Part shown: positions 43,836 through 53,412 of the stretch, piece after piece
How positions within the stretch are numbered: the stretch's first letter is position 1
How the letters are laid out: the number at the start of each line of letters is the position of its first letter
Notes under the pieces: generated by a model
Seen by the model: the letters and a program-made list of their open reading frames with translations, nothing else
Told to the model about the DNA's origin: nothing
Databases searched by the model: none
Source of the DNA: an uncultured Lachnospiraceae bacterium
Lineage (GTDB): Bacteria; Bacillota; Clostridia; Lachnospirales; Lachnospiraceae
Direction of reading: 5' to 3'
Length of the DNA stretch: 64,000 nucleotides
Assembly: GCA_947589305.1 (NCBI GenBank)
Contig: CANQAP010000001.1
Location: forward strand, 310,001 to 374,000
Made by a program: the position numbers and the translations under genes

Positions 43836-45059
43836 TTATTTGGCAGGATTGTCCAGTTCGTCCAAGACGGTATTTAAGATGGAAAATGCCCGGTCACAAT
43901 CCTGTCGTGTCACCGTCAACGGCGGAACCATGCGAATCGTATGCGGATTGACCGCTGTGATCAGCATCTTATGATCAAAACATCCGTGTTTCACTGCAAA
44001 AGCAATCGGCTTTTCAAATTCCACACCTACCAGTAATCCTCGTCCGCGTACCTCTTTTACACCGGAAAGTGCCTGCAGCCTGTCCATAAAATACGCTCCC
44101 ATTTCTTTTGCATTCTCCGGAAGATGCCGTCCGATGATCTCGTCGATTGCCGCAAGCGAAGCCGCGCAGCATACCGGATTGCCTCCGTAGGTAGAACCGT
44201 GTGAGCCGGGATTCATCGCTTTTGCCGCCCGTTCCGACGCACACACCGCCGCGATCGGCATGCCTCCTCCCATGGCTTTTGCCATGGTAACGATATCCGG
44301 CTTGATGCCATAAGAAGCAAACGCCATGATATCTCCGCAGCGTCCCCAACCGGTCTGCACTTCATCGAACAACAGAAGCATTCCTTTTTCATCACATAAT
44401 TCCCGCAGCCCCTGCAGAAATTCCTGAGTTGCCGGATAAACTCCTCCTTCTCCCTGTACCGGTTCTATCATAATCGCAATCGTATGCTCCGTACATGCGG
44501 CACGGAACGATTCCAGTTGATTAAAGTCCGCGTAAGTAAAGCCTTCCAAAATCGGATGGTATCCGATCTGACATCCGTTATCCGGCTGTCCTGTCGCGCT
44601 TAATGCCCCATAGGTTCTTCCGTGAAAACTGTTCTTTGCCGTTACAATATGATAATGTTCGGGACCGTATGTTTCCACTCCGTATTTTCTTGCCATCTTG
44701 ATCATCGCTTCATTGGCTTCCGTACCCGAATTTTGGAAAAAAATGCGATCCATTCCGATACTTTCACAGATCCGTTTTGCCAATTTTGCCTGTGGTATCG
44801 AGTATGGATAATTCGAAGCATGGATCAGTTTCGCCGCCTGCTCCTGTATTGCCTTCACCACTTTCGGATTGCAGTTTCCGACGGAACTTACCGCAATACC
44901 CGCATAAAAATCTAAGAATTCTGTACCGTCCATATCATATACATACATGTCTTCCGCGTGTTCCGCCACCAGATCAAACCGCTCACCTATGGAAATCATA
45001 TATGTATCGATCATATCCTTGATATCTTGGCGTGTTATCGTCTTATCTTCCATCTGCAT
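43836..45059 (-). CDS. argD: Acetylornithine aminotransferase-like class III transaminase
   Basis: A 407-residue PLP-dependent class III aminotransferase. It has the residues of the family: YDMDGTEFLDFYAGIAVSSV, FFQNSGTEANEAMIKMARK, the PLP-binding LLLFDEVQTGWGRCG, and the catalytic Lys in VTMAKAMGGGMP. With argC, argJ, argB and argG in the same window, ArgD (arginine synthesis) is likely; ornithine or 4-aminobutyrate aminotransferase activity remains possible. Start at 45059 has GGAGG. It has its own promoter at the spoIIP stop. Confidence 0.82.
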   Translation of the reverse strand: MQMEDKTITRQDIKDMIDTYMISIGERFDLVAEHAEDMYVYDMDGTEFLDFYAGIAVSSVGNCNPKVVKAIQEQAAKLIHASNYPYSIPQAKLAKRICESIGMDRIFFQNSGTEANEAMIKMARKYGVETYGPEHYHIVTAKNSFHGRTYGALSATGQPDNGCQIGYHPILEGFTYADFNQLESFRAACTEHTIAIMIEPVQGEGGVYPATQEFLQGLRELCDEKGMLLLFDEVQTGWGRCGDIMAFASYGIKPDIVTMAKAMGGGMPIAAVCASERAAKAMNPGSHGSTYGGNPVCCAASLAAIDEIIGRHLPENAKEMGAYFMDRLQALSGVKEVRGRGLLVGVEFEKPIAFAVKHGCFDHKMLITAVNPHTIRMVPPLTVTRQDCDRAFSILNTVLDELDNPAK

Positions 45060-45129
45060 CTTATCCTCCTCGTAATGTTTTAATGCTATCTGTCATCTAT
45101 CGAACGATCCGACATCCAAATCTCCATAA

Positions 45130-45158
45130 AATGTATCACTCCAAGTCCCGATTGTCAA
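45130..45158 (-). promoter_or_regulatory. Sigma-A promoter of the argD-like gene
   Basis: Minus strand: -35 TTGACA (45153-45158, overlapping the spoIIP stop), 17-base spacer, -10 TACATT (45130-45135), about 65 bases before the start. No ArgR-type box is seen here. Confidence 0.65.
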
Positions 45159-46351
45159 TCCGCAGGTGTCTCTCCGGAAAGAACCTGATGCAGGATATAC
45201 GCCAGCGGTTCCATAGCATTGTTCGCCTCTTCGACCGTATTGGTCTGACCTCCTACTTCAATCAGTGTCGCTTTTGGTCTCCGGTCCAAATTATACTGAT
45301 ACCCTTTAATATAGATCCGTCTCAAAAAGTCATCATAGACGGAGCTGCCTGCCAGATACATCTGTAAACTGAATGCCAGATTTGCCTGCCGGTTCGGATT
45401 TGCCAAATAATCCAGCTCCCCATTATTGGTTGTTCTGCTCACTCCGTTAAAGAACATGATCTTAGCGGTCGGCTTGCCGTTGATCTCCGTAACCAGATGC
45501 GTATTTTCATTCACGCCGTCTCTATGTAAATCAATGACTACTTCAATCGACGGATGTTCGGCAAGGATCCGGTCGATGCCCTCTCCGGATGCCGTATACG
45601 CATAATTCCGGTCAATTTTTCCGTTGATCTGGTCATATACCGTCCGGTCATGATATACTTTATACCCATATCCTTCCAACAGAGTCGTCAGGGTATCCCC
45701 AAGCCCGATCGGCGTATCCTCTAAAACTCCTTCCCGACTGTCCGCAAACATTTCCGATGAACTGTGCGTATGGTATATGAGGATCTGATAATCCGAAGCA
45801 TCCTGTTTCATCGTCATATCCATGGACAGCAGCGTATCCGCATTCATTTCCTCCCGGTTGACATAGGTCGTAGAGTCCACGATATAACAGTGGTCTATCA
45901 TAAACTGAAAATCCGATAACTGTTCTCTGGTAAATCCCATCCCGCCCCCGATCACCGGTGCGGCAACTGCCGTTTGAACCGCCGGATTTGCCACAGCCAT
46001 CGTCTCTAATTCCTGCTGTGTCGATTCTCCTTCCGTCTCTTCCCCCTGATAGAACGAATCCGGTATCTCACTTCCCAAATAACCGGCACTTGCCGTATAT
46101 CCATAGTACTGACTATATACGACAACCGGCAGACATGCTTCCATCACGGTCTGTTCAAACGCTTTCCAATTCATGCCGTTTTCCTGTTGAAAAGATAACG
46201 CCGGAAGCAGTTCCCGCAGCAGGGTATCGCCCGCAAACAAAAGGCAATAGCCCATGGCAAATACCACTCCGCCTAACCATAAACGATCTTTCCACCGGTC
46301 GGTAGTCTTCCATAGATTCTGTTGTCCCAATTTCAAAATCCATTGTTTCAT
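45155..46351 (-). CDS. spoIIP: Stage II sporulation protein P
   Basis: SpoIIP is a peptidoglycan amidase/endopeptidase needed for engulfment of the forespore. The 398-residue protein has one N-terminal helix (about 26-47) and the SpoIIP catalytic domain with LIYHTHSSSEMF, VVIDLHRDGV and ATLIEVGGQTNTVEEA, which hold the metal-binding His and Glu residues. The ribosome binding site is weak and it begins 2 bases after gpr, so it is probably coupled. The gpr-spoIIP order is conserved in Firmicutes. Confidence 0.96.
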   Translation of the reverse strand: MKQWILKLGQQNLWKTTDRWKDRLWLGGVVFAMGYCLLFAGDTLLRELLPALSFQQENGMNWKAFEQTVMEACLPVVVYSQYYGYTASAGYLGSEIPDSFYQGEETEGESTQQELETMAVANPAVQTAVAAPVIGGGMGFTREQLSDFQFMIDHCYIVDSTTYVNREEMNADTLLSMDMTMKQDASDYQILIYHTHSSSEMFADSREGVLEDTPIGLGDTLTTLLEGYGYKVYHDRTVYDQINGKIDRNYAYTASGEGIDRILAEHPSIEVVIDLHRDGVNENTHLVTEINGKPTAKIMFFNGVSRTTNNGELDYLANPNRQANLAFSLQMYLAGSSVYDDFLRRIYIKGYQYNLDRRPKATLIEVGGQTNTVEEANNAMEPLAYILHQVLSGETPAD

Positions 46352-46353
46352 AT

Positions 46354-47271
46354 CTAATTATATGAATGTAAGAGGCGATTTATTGCTTCAGAAATTGTAA
46401 AACTGATCCGTTTGATTGCCTCATCAATATTTTTCGGTGTCACAAACATATTTGCCAGATATGGTTCTACCATCTCACATGCCAGCTGATACCGTTCTTC
46501 TTCCGTAAATTCTTCGATTGCCTGTTTCGTGCCGTTTCGTCCGAACGCTTCGAGCATCACATCCATCGCGTCATCCACGATCGCCGGAACCGAGATCACC
46601 GTCGGCACGCCTATTGCGATCACTTTCATGCCCATGGTATCCTCATTGATCGCTTTCCTGTGATTGCCCACGCCGGAGCCGGGTGCAATACCGGTATCCG
46701 CAAGCTGGATGGTTTTATTCAGTCGATTGGAGTTACCGGCTGCCAAGGCATCGATCACCACCAAGATATCCGGATGCACTTCCCGAATCACCCCCTGAAG
46801 GATTTCCTGCGTTTCCATGCCGGTCTGTGCCATCACTCCCGGCGAAATCGCACTGATCTCATAGGTACATGTTACAATGTTCTCTTTCATCAAATGTCTG
46901 GTCACATACAGATTATCCACTACCATCGGTCCTAAGGCATCCGGCGTGACCGCCCGGTTTCCCAAACCGGCGACTAAAATCTTTCGGCTGCCGCCCAGCA
47001 TATCTTTCAGATGGCGGTACAGAGAATCGCTCATCGGTTCATGATAATCCTCATCACTGCATCGTAATTCTTCACTCTCGATCGTAATATATGTTCCCAT
47101 CGGTTTTCCGATTTTCTTTGCTCCCTCCTCGGAATGAATGACAATTCTGGTTTCTTTCACATCATTGTCCCGATTGATCTTCGTCGAAACATGTACTCCC
47201 TCGATCATTTCCCGTGTATCCAGTTCCTCCCGCAATTCTACCGCCAAATCCGTTCTCTGCATTGAAATCAT
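46354..47271 (-). CDS. gpr: Spore germination protease GPR
   Basis: GPR is made in the forespore as a zymogen and degrades small acid-soluble proteins during germination. The 305-residue protein starts MISMQRTDLAVELREEL, with a short propeptide, and has the core VAGLGNRAVTPDALGPMVVD and the AISPGVMAQTGMETQEIL motif. GAGGTG precedes the ATG. The length is a little short of Bacillus GPR. A sigma-F/G-like promoter lies just upstream, and rpsT is divergent on the other side. Confidence 0.95.
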   Translation of the reverse strand: MISMQRTDLAVELREELDTREMIEGVHVSTKINRDNDVKETRIVIHSEEGAKKIGKPMGTYITIESEELRCSDEDYHEPMSDSLYRHLKDMLGGSRKILVAGLGNRAVTPDALGPMVVDNLYVTRHLMKENIVTCTYEISAISPGVMAQTGMETQEILQGVIREVHPDILVVIDALAAGNSNRLNKTIQLADTGIAPGSGVGNHRKAINEDTMGMKVIAIGVPTVISVPAIVDDAMDVMLEAFGRNGTKQAIEEFTEEERYQLACEMVEPYLANMFVTPKNIDEAIKRISFTISEAINRLLHSYN

Positions 47272-47289
47272 AGTATCACCTCATAATGA

Positions 47290-47319
47290 TAGTATCCGTC
47301 ATTGCAAGGAAAATATACA
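47290..47319 (-). promoter_or_regulatory. Sigma-F/sigma-G-like promoter of gpr
   Basis: Minus strand: TGTATA (47314-47319), 17-base spacer, GATACTA (47290-47296). The forespore sigma consensus is about TGHATA and CATNNTA, so only the first base of the -10 differs. gpr of B. subtilis is transcribed by sigma-F and sigma-G, which fits. Confidence 0.6.
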
Positions 47320-47349
47320 GATTTTGGACACAGAAGCATAAAAAAAGGA

Positions 47350-47378
47350 TTGACAAACGAATCATCCGTGTTTATTAT
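47350..47378 (+). promoter_or_regulatory. Sigma-A promoter of rpsT
   Basis: Plus strand: TTGACA (47350-47355), 17-base spacer, TATTAT (47373-47378). A leader of about 95 bases follows. Confidence 0.8.
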
Positions 47379-47388
47379 GTAATAGTAT

Positions 47389-47427
47389 GTTTACATTAGA
47401 TTGTCCGTGTCCGGTTTGGATGTAAAC
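47389..47427 (+). promoter_or_regulatory. Hairpin in the rpsT leader
   Basis: GTTTACAT (47389-47396) pairs with ATGTAAAC (47420-47427) across a GC-richer interior. It may be part of a leader that lets S20 control its own synthesis, as is known for E. coli by another structure; this is inference. Confidence 0.35.
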
Positions 47428-47482
47428 AACAAACCAAGGAAACGTAGTTGTTAGATGAATTTGAAGTATGGAGGTGTAGGAT

Positions 47483-47746
47483 TTGGCAAACATCAAATCT
47501 GCAAAAAAGAGAATTAAGGTTATCGAGACCAAGACATTACGTAACAAAATGATTAAGTCCAGAGTGAAAACTGCGATCAAGAAACTTGAGGCTGCCATAG
47601 CATCCGGCGACAAGGAATTAGCCAAAAGCCTGTTAATCACCGCGACCTCTGAACTCAGCAAAGCCGGTTCCAAGGGTGTATACCACAAAAATATGGTATC
47701 GAGAAAAGTATCCCGCATGGCTGCTGCTGTCAATAAGATGGCATAA
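47483..47746 (+). CDS. rpsT: Small ribosomal subunit protein bS20
   Basis: S20 is a primary 16S rRNA-binding protein of the 30S subunit. The 87-residue basic protein begins with TTG and reads [20 protein letters not shown], with the family C-terminus [27 protein letters not shown] stands upstream of the TTG. It is divergent from gpr, as rpsT neighbours gpr in B. subtilis, and ends at a strong hairpin terminator. Confidence 0.97.
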   Translation: MANIKSAKKRIKVIETKTLRNKMIKSRVKTAIKKLEAAIASGDKELAKSLLITATSELSKAGSKGVYHKNMVSRKVSRMAAAVNKMA

Positions 47747-47771
47747 TCATTTCCATTGAAATATAGTCTAT

Positions 47772-47811
47772 GAAAAACGGTATCATCTCTTTTGAGACGA
47801 TACCGTTTTTC
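47772..47811. terminator. Bidirectional terminator after rpsT
   Basis: A 13-bp stem starting GAAAAACGGTATC, one mismatch, then four more pairs and a TTTT loop. The A-run and T-run at the ends allow it to work on both strands, for rpsT and for the convergent PurF-like gene. Confidence 0.88.
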
Positions 47812-47883
47812 TATCTGTTTCCTATCTGTTGCATTCTGACCGCGCGGCACCCGATCGGTTCACACGCAGCCGTATGCCGTTTT

Positions 47884-49287
47884 CTATTCCTTACCGCTCC
47901 AACAGTATGTACATAATTTGCAGGCATCCAGCCCGACTGCCTCGATCATATCATCCAAACGATGAAACCGTAACGAAGTAAATTTCAGTTTTTCGCAGAT
48001 CCGTTCTACCATTTTATCATACTTGTCCGTCGTATAATCCGCATATTCCCGTAACACTTCATCCGATACCTCTCCCCCTTCGAGTTCCTGAATGACCACC
48101 CGCGTGATCAATTCCAGTTCTGATTTTGAACGGGAGAAATTCAGATATTTACACCCGAAAATCAACGGCGGACATGCCGGACGGATATGTACCTCTTTGG
48201 CACCGCTTTCATATAAAAATTCCGTTGTCTCACGTAATTGGGTTCCCCGGACGATCGAATCGTCGATCAATAACAAACGCTTCCCCTGAATCAACTGTTT
48301 AACCGGAAGCAGTTTCATTTTAGCGATCAGATCCCGTTTGCTCTGCATCGTCGGCATGAAGGAACGCGGCCAAGTCGGTGTGTATTTGATAAACGGTCTG
48401 GAAAACGGCACGCCGGATTCATTGGCATACCCGATCGCATGGGCAGTTCCGGAATCCGGCACACCCGCTACAATATCCGGAGTCACATGATCCCGCTTTG
48501 CCAATAACTGTCCACAACGATATCGCATTTCTTCTACATTTACCCCTTCATATGATGACGGCGGATATCCGTAGTAAATCCACAAAAAGGTACAGATTTT
48601 CATTTCCTTGCCTGCCGCCACGAGCGTTTTCACACCGTCAGCATCCATGACCGCGATCTCTCCTGCCCCCAATTCCTTATATGGGGAATATCCCAGTTTC
48701 AAATAAGCAAAGCTTTCAAAGCAGGCACAAAAGGCTCCGTCCTTTTGACCGATAACGATCGGTGTTCTGCCGTATTTGTCCCTTGCACAATAGATTCCTT
48801 TCGACGTCAGGATCAGCATCGACATGGAGCCGTCTATCAATTCCTGAGCATATCGGATACCGTCGATAAAATTCTCTTTTTGATTAATTATGGCAGCCAC
48901 AAGTTCCGTCGTATTGATCTCTCCGTTACTCATTTCAAAAAAATGCGTCTTTTGCTCAACGATCATCTGAATGATTTCATCTGCGTTATTGATCTTTCCT
49001 ATCGTCGTAATGGCGAACGAACCATGATGCGAACGAACCAAGATCGGTTGTGCCTCATAATCCGAAATACATCCAATTCCCATGGTTCCGTGCATGGCAT
49101 TCGCCTCTTTTTCAAATTTGGTGCGGAACGGCGCATTTTCAATTTTATGAATTGCCTTCTCAAATCCGTTTGCTCCATATACCGCCATTCCTGCACGTCT
49201 GGTCCCCAGATGCGAATGATAATCCGTTCCGAAAAACAAATCAAACATACAATCTTCTTTTGATGCCACTCCAAAAAATCCGCCCAT
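47884..49287 (-). CDS. PurF-like amidotransferase/phosphoribosyltransferase without catalytic Cys
   Basis: This 467-residue protein has the layout of amidophosphoribosyltransferase: an N-terminal class II glutaminase-like domain and a PRTase domain with LLLIDDSIVRGTQLRETTEF and a C-terminal CKLCTYC pair that may bind an Fe-S cluster. The start at 49287 (GGAGG five bases upstream) gives MGGFFGVASK, so the catalytic Cys2 of true PurF is replaced by Gly. It therefore probably cannot use glutamine in the normal way. It starts one base after holA. The function is unknown; close to PurF but not proven. Confidence 0.85.
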   Translation of the reverse strand: MGGFFGVASKEDCMFDLFFGTDYHSHLGTRRAGMAVYGANGFEKAIHKIENAPFRTKFEKEANAMHGTMGIGCISDYEAQPILVRSHHGSFAITTIGKINNADEIIQMIVEQKTHFFEMSNGEINTTELVAAIINQKENFIDGIRYAQELIDGSMSMLILTSKGIYCARDKYGRTPIVIGQKDGAFCACFESFAYLKLGYSPYKELGAGEIAVMDADGVKTLVAAGKEMKICTFLWIYYGYPPSSYEGVNVEEMRYRCGQLLAKRDHVTPDIVAGVPDSGTAHAIGYANESGVPFSRPFIKYTPTWPRSFMPTMQSKRDLIAKMKLLPVKQLIQGKRLLLIDDSIVRGTQLRETTEFLYESGAKEVHIRPACPPLIFGCKYLNFSRSKSELELITRVVIQELEGGEVSDEVLREYADYTTDKYDKMVERICEKLKFTSLRFHRLDDMIEAVGLDACKLCTYCWSGKE

Positions 49288-49288
49288 T

Positions 49289-50290
49289 TCAACCTCCAAT
49301 TGATTCTTTTTCTTTTGTCGAAAAATCGACAATGAGTAACTCTATGCCAATCACGTCCTGATATCTTCCCCGTTTGATGCCTTCGTCCACTTCCTGACAG
49401 GCTTCCAGCATCTCTAACAAACGGGAATAGGAAAACTGTCCGATCTGCTTTTTATATTTTCCCAGCGTAAACGGCGGAATGCCCGCTTTCGACGCTATCG
49501 TCTTCGAATCCATATGCAGACGGGACATTTCACTCACTTGCAACAGGATATTGATCTGACGTGTCAGAAGATATAAAATCCGCATGGCAGGTTCCCGTAA
49601 TGCCAACAGGTCATGATATAAGTCTAACGCCTTCTCACGATCCTGATTTCCGATCGCATCCAACATGTCAAAAATCTGATTTTCCGCCTGATTACTGCAA
49701 ACCTCCTGAACGGCAGTAAGCGTGATCGTATCCTGATCCCACGCATAGGAAAACAATTTCTCCAATTCCATCTGCAACAGGTTCATATTCGTACCCGCCT
49801 GCTCTAACAAAGCCCGAACCGCCTCATCGGTTATCTGTTTCTTTTCGGCACTGCATTGTTTTCTGAGCCAGACTGCCAGTTCTTTCTCACTTGGCGTTTT
49901 CATTTCCGCCGCATATCCGATCTCTTTGACCGTACGAAACAACCGTCCGCGTTTATCGACTTCACTCTCCACAAACAAAATAACGGTCGTATCCGGAAAC
50001 TGCGGGAGCTGTTCTTCAAAACCGTTACTGCCTGCTTTGAACCATCCGCTTTCCTCAATGATAATGAGGCGATGTTCCGCAAAAAACGGAAGCGTCTCCG
50101 CCAATTCCGCCACTTCTACCGGTGAAATGCCTTTCCCTTCCAGCCGGCTGAGATTCATATCGTCTGCTTCCGGGCAAAGAGCCTCCCGGATCCGATCACG
50201 GTACTGGTGCCGCAGATATGCCTCGTCTCCATATAATAAATACACACGTTTCCATTCGTTATTTTGAATATCTTCATTAATCGTCTTCAT
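49289..50290 (-). CDS. holA: DNA polymerase III subunit delta
   Basis: HolA is the clamp-loader subunit that opens the sliding clamp. The 333-residue protein starts at ATG 50290 (MKTINEDIQNNEWKRVYLLY) with GGAG upstream; the longer frame to 50383 is unsupported. It has the N-terminal YGDEAYLRHQYRDRIREAL motif, a degenerate AAA+ fold and a C-terminal helical collar with KAGIPPFTLGKYKKQIGQFS. The 50291-50490 gap has TATAAT and TACAAT hexamers but no clear -35. Confidence 0.95.
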   Translation of the reverse strand: MKTINEDIQNNEWKRVYLLYGDEAYLRHQYRDRIREALCPEADDMNLSRLEGKGISPVEVAELAETLPFFAEHRLIIIEESGWFKAGSNGFEEQLPQFPDTTVILFVESEVDKRGRLFRTVKEIGYAAEMKTPSEKELAVWLRKQCSAEKKQITDEAVRALLEQAGTNMNLLQMELEKLFSYAWDQDTITLTAVQEVCSNQAENQIFDMLDAIGNQDREKALDLYHDLLALREPAMRILYLLTRQINILLQVSEMSRLHMDSKTIASKAGIPPFTLGKYKKQIGQFSYSRLLEMLEACQEVDEGIKRGRYQDVIGIELLIVDFSTKEKESIGG

Positions 50291-50490
50291 ATGGGATTCT
50301 CCATTTTTCAGACATTTCCTGCCTGCTGTATGATGCCGCAAGCCTTCCTTCCCCACAAAGCATACGGTACCCTTGCCAGACAATATTGTACCACAGATCT
50401 ATAGGAATCTGCATTAATAAAATGAATATTATACTAAAATTATCCGTATCTGATAGAGGATTCCGGCTCGTTCAACAGATGGCGGACTGC

Positions 50491-50949
50491 TCATAGCGTC
50501 TGTCCCGTGATATATTTTTCCATATATACGCAACGGAATGTATGGCTGTGAGCGGAAAACATGTGATTGTAAGAATATCCCAGTTTTTCATAAAAACCGA
50601 CCACTTCCTCTCTGCTGGAAATCGCGATTTTACCGTACCCTGCTTCCGCAATCCATTTCTCTGCTTCGGTCACTACCCATTCCCCCAGCCGTTTTCCACG
50701 ATACTCCGGCAGTACTACCACCCGACCGATCTCCGCCACTCCGTGGGCTGTCTCAAACCATCGGCAGGTCGCTACCGGAAAATCATCATCCAGCACCACA
50801 ATATAGTGACATCCTGCACCGTCAATGTCATCAAATTCCTCACGTAAGTTGATGCCGTATTGCTTTGCCATTGCCTGAATACGTACATAATAGGCGCCCG
50901 CGCGTTCATATTCTTTTTTCGCTCTGATGATCTGAAAAGCCATACTCAT
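50491..50949 (-). CDS. GNAT family N-acetyltransferase
   Basis: A 152-residue GCN5-related acetyltransferase with the acetyl-CoA loop VVLPEYRGKRLGEWVVTEAE and the following GYGKIAISSREEVVGFYEKL (ElaA-like core). The substrate is unknown. It begins at the comEC stop with an ATGA overlap, so it is probably translated with comEC. No membrane helix or signal is seen. Confidence 0.88.
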   Translation of the reverse strand: MSMAFQIIRAKKEYERAGAYYVRIQAMAKQYGINLREEFDDIDGAGCHYIVVLDDDFPVATCRWFETAHGVAEIGRVVVLPEYRGKRLGEWVVTEAEKWIAEAGYGKIAISSREEVVGFYEKLGYSYNHMFSAHSHTFRCVYMEKYITGQTL

Positions 50950-53384
50950 TCTTGCTCCTTTTGATTGACAAACGAAAATCCCATAACATGCAATTTCATC
51001 TTTTTTCCGTTCGTACGGATTTCAATCGCTCCCTGATTTGCCGTCGTAAACACCTGACTGTCCACTGCTTCCAACCGCTCCAATGTTTCCGGATGCGGGT
51101 GTCCGTAAGTATTATTTCTGCCACAGGAGATCAATGACACCGTCGGATGAACCGCCTGTAAAAATGCCGTACCGGAGGAGCCGGAAGAACCGTGATGCCC
51201 TACTTTTAACACATCATAACCGTTATGGAGTCCATATTCTTCCCGATCCATCAAATCCCACTCGCCTTCCGTCTCTAAATCACCGGTAAACAACATATCA
51301 AATTCCCGATAGGATAAGGAAAGCACCATGGAATCATTATTTGCATCGGTTTCCTTTTGACGGTTGATTACCGGTTGCCCCGTCTCGATATACGGATACA
51401 GACACGTCAGTTCCACTTCATCTATGGACACTCGATCTCCACTTGTAATACCTACGACTTGGATCCCGCAGGCTTCGGCGCGTTGAATCATCATCTGTGC
51501 CGTCTCCTCTTGGCTGATCCGTTCCGGCAGCACCATATAACGGATAGAAATCTCACCCTTCGCAGCACAATCGATCAGTTCCTCCAAACCGCTGATATGA
51601 TCCCGGTCCATATGACTGATAAATATATAATCCAGACAATCCGTACCGTAATATCGCATTGCGGGAAGAAGCACATAGTTTCCTATCGAAGTTCGGCTGC
51701 TGCTGCCTCCGTCTATCAATAGATGTTTATGATCCGGTGTTTCTATGAATATGCCGTCTCCCTGACCGACATCCAGCATCGTGACCGTCAGAGCCGGCGG
51801 ATCGGATACTAGGAATATCAAAACATAAAAACACACTGTCAGAACTGCAATGATCCGTTTTCGGTATTTCAAACATAAGATCACAAGGAAGACAATGCCA
51901 TAATATAACCCGACTTTCCATCCGGATACCGCACCGATACGCCATACTGAAAAAGGAAGCTTTTCTGCACATTGACAAAGCAGGCGGAATAGATACAGAA
52001 TCCATTTACACGGCATCAGAAAACCTGAACCGAGCCAAGGAAAGAACGGATAACATACCATACCGAGGCAGCCACACAGTAACAACGGCGTCATACAAGG
52101 TACTACAATCAGGTTCAGGAACATTCCATAGGTGGGTATTTCATAATAAAACGCCGCCAAGATCGGAGCCGTCATGACCTGAATGGCGATACCGGATAAC
52201 AATGCCTCCAACAACCGTCTCCGGATTCCTTTTACAGAATATTTTTCCGTCCATCCCTGTATCACCGGCATAGCGAACCCGAGCGTCAGCACACAGCTAA
52301 ACGATAACAGAAATCCGGCATCCGCTAAACGATATGGGTTGTCCACCAAAAGCAGCAGGCAGGCGATACCGGCGGCTGTCGGCAAGTCATAGGTACGACC
52401 TGCCAGATCAGCCCCTATCGCCAATAAAAACATGATCACTGCCCGCAAAGTAGAGCTACTGAAACCGGTCATCCATCCATATGCCAGAAGCAGCACGGCA
52501 ACCGGTATCCCTGCGTGCCAATAAGAACCTCCCGATTTTCTCAGTAACCGGTAAAGCGTGCTGCCCAATAACGAAATATGTAACGCCGAGATCGCTAATA
52601 TATGTGATATTCCGTTCCTTCGATACAGCGTCCTCAGTTGTGTATCCAAGGCATAAGTATCGCCCAGCAGCATGGCGCTCAAGGCACCCGCATCGGTCGG
52701 CGAAAGGACCGCCTGCAGATTCGTTTCCGCCTTTTCACGAAACTGCAGCAAACTCTGCCGTACCACTGCCCGGTGATCATCCAGTATGATGATCTGTTCG
52801 GCAAAGCCTAAAAAATCCATTCCCTTTGCCTGATAATACCGCTCCTGATGAAATTCTCCGGGATTTGTCGGAATAGCCGGTAATCTCAGTTCCGTCTCAC
52901 ATCGTATCTGATTGCCGACACTTATCTTCGGGCGTTCCGATACAACCGCTGAATCCCTACTCCATTTATCATTGTTTTCATAGATCTGTATCACATATGC
53001 CTGCCGGCTGCGGAAATCCCCGTGTCTGATTTCCTGTGTCCGAACCAAAAGCACCCTCTGTTCTTCCCGCTTAGTCACACGTAAAACACTGCCTTCCAGC
53101 GTACAGACGATCTGCTTTTCCGGTGTCTGCCTGATACGATCGCGAAGCGGATCCGGTATTCGAATCCGATAGCCGTTCCACATTCCGAGAAACAGACATA
53201 TGATCAGCAATATCATCAAAACAGGCATTGCCTGTTCCCGTTTCTTTTGAATCCGATACATCCAAATCAGAAACAGGATAACCATCATGCCAAGCCCCAT
53301 GGTCATGTATGGATACCATCCTGCTAACCCACCGCTCACAAACGCCACAACTCCTAATAGCAATGGACGTTTTGTCAAGTTCAT
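50946..53384 (-). CDS. comEC: DNA internalisation competence protein ComEC/Rec2
   Basis: ComEC forms the channel for single-stranded DNA in natural transformation. The 812-residue protein has two N-terminal helices, a DUF4131-like outside part, the competence domain (about 230-510, ISHILAISALHISLLGSTLY), and a metallo-beta-lactamase domain (about 550-800) with MLDVGQGDGIFIETP, HMDRDHISGL and KVGHHGSSGS. ATG 53384 stands one base after GGAG; TTG 53378 has better spacing and may be the true start. Length is normal. Confidence 0.95.
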   Translation of the reverse strand: MNLTKRPLLLGVVAFVSGGLAGWYPYMTMGLGMMVILFLIWMYRIQKKREQAMPVLMILLIICLFLGMWNGYRIRIPDPLRDRIRQTPEKQIVCTLEGSVLRVTKREEQRVLLVRTQEIRHGDFRSRQAYVIQIYENNDKWSRDSAVVSERPKISVGNQIRCETELRLPAIPTNPGEFHQERYYQAKGMDFLGFAEQIIILDDHRAVVRQSLLQFREKAETNLQAVLSPTDAGALSAMLLGDTYALDTQLRTLYRRNGISHILAISALHISLLGSTLYRLLRKSGGSYWHAGIPVAVLLLAYGWMTGFSSSTLRAVIMFLLAIGADLAGRTYDLPTAAGIACLLLLVDNPYRLADAGFLLSFSCVLTLGFAMPVIQGWTEKYSVKGIRRRLLEALLSGIAIQVMTAPILAAFYYEIPTYGMFLNLIVVPCMTPLLLCGCLGMVCYPFFPWLGSGFLMPCKWILYLFRLLCQCAEKLPFSVWRIGAVSGWKVGLYYGIVFLVILCLKYRKRIIAVLTVCFYVLIFLVSDPPALTVTMLDVGQGDGIFIETPDHKHLLIDGGSSSRTSIGNYVLLPAMRYYGTDCLDYIFISHMDRDHISGLEELIDCAAKGEISIRYMVLPERISQEETAQMMIQRAEACGIQVVGITSGDRVSIDEVELTCLYPYIETGQPVINRQKETDANNDSMVLSLSYREFDMLFTGDLETEGEWDLMDREEYGLHNGYDVLKVGHHGSSGSSGTAFLQAVHPTVSLISCGRNNTYGHPHPETLERLEAVDSQVFTTANQGAIEIRTNGKKMKLHVMGFSFVNQKEQE

Positions 53385-53412
53385 ACTCCTTTATATCCGT
53401 CAAGTCTATTGT

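Noticed and set aside
50291-50490. holA promoter or terminator in the 200-base gap
   Set aside because: Two good -10-like hexamers (TATAAT, TACAAT) are present but neither has a -35 match at 16-18 bases; no strong hairpin was found.
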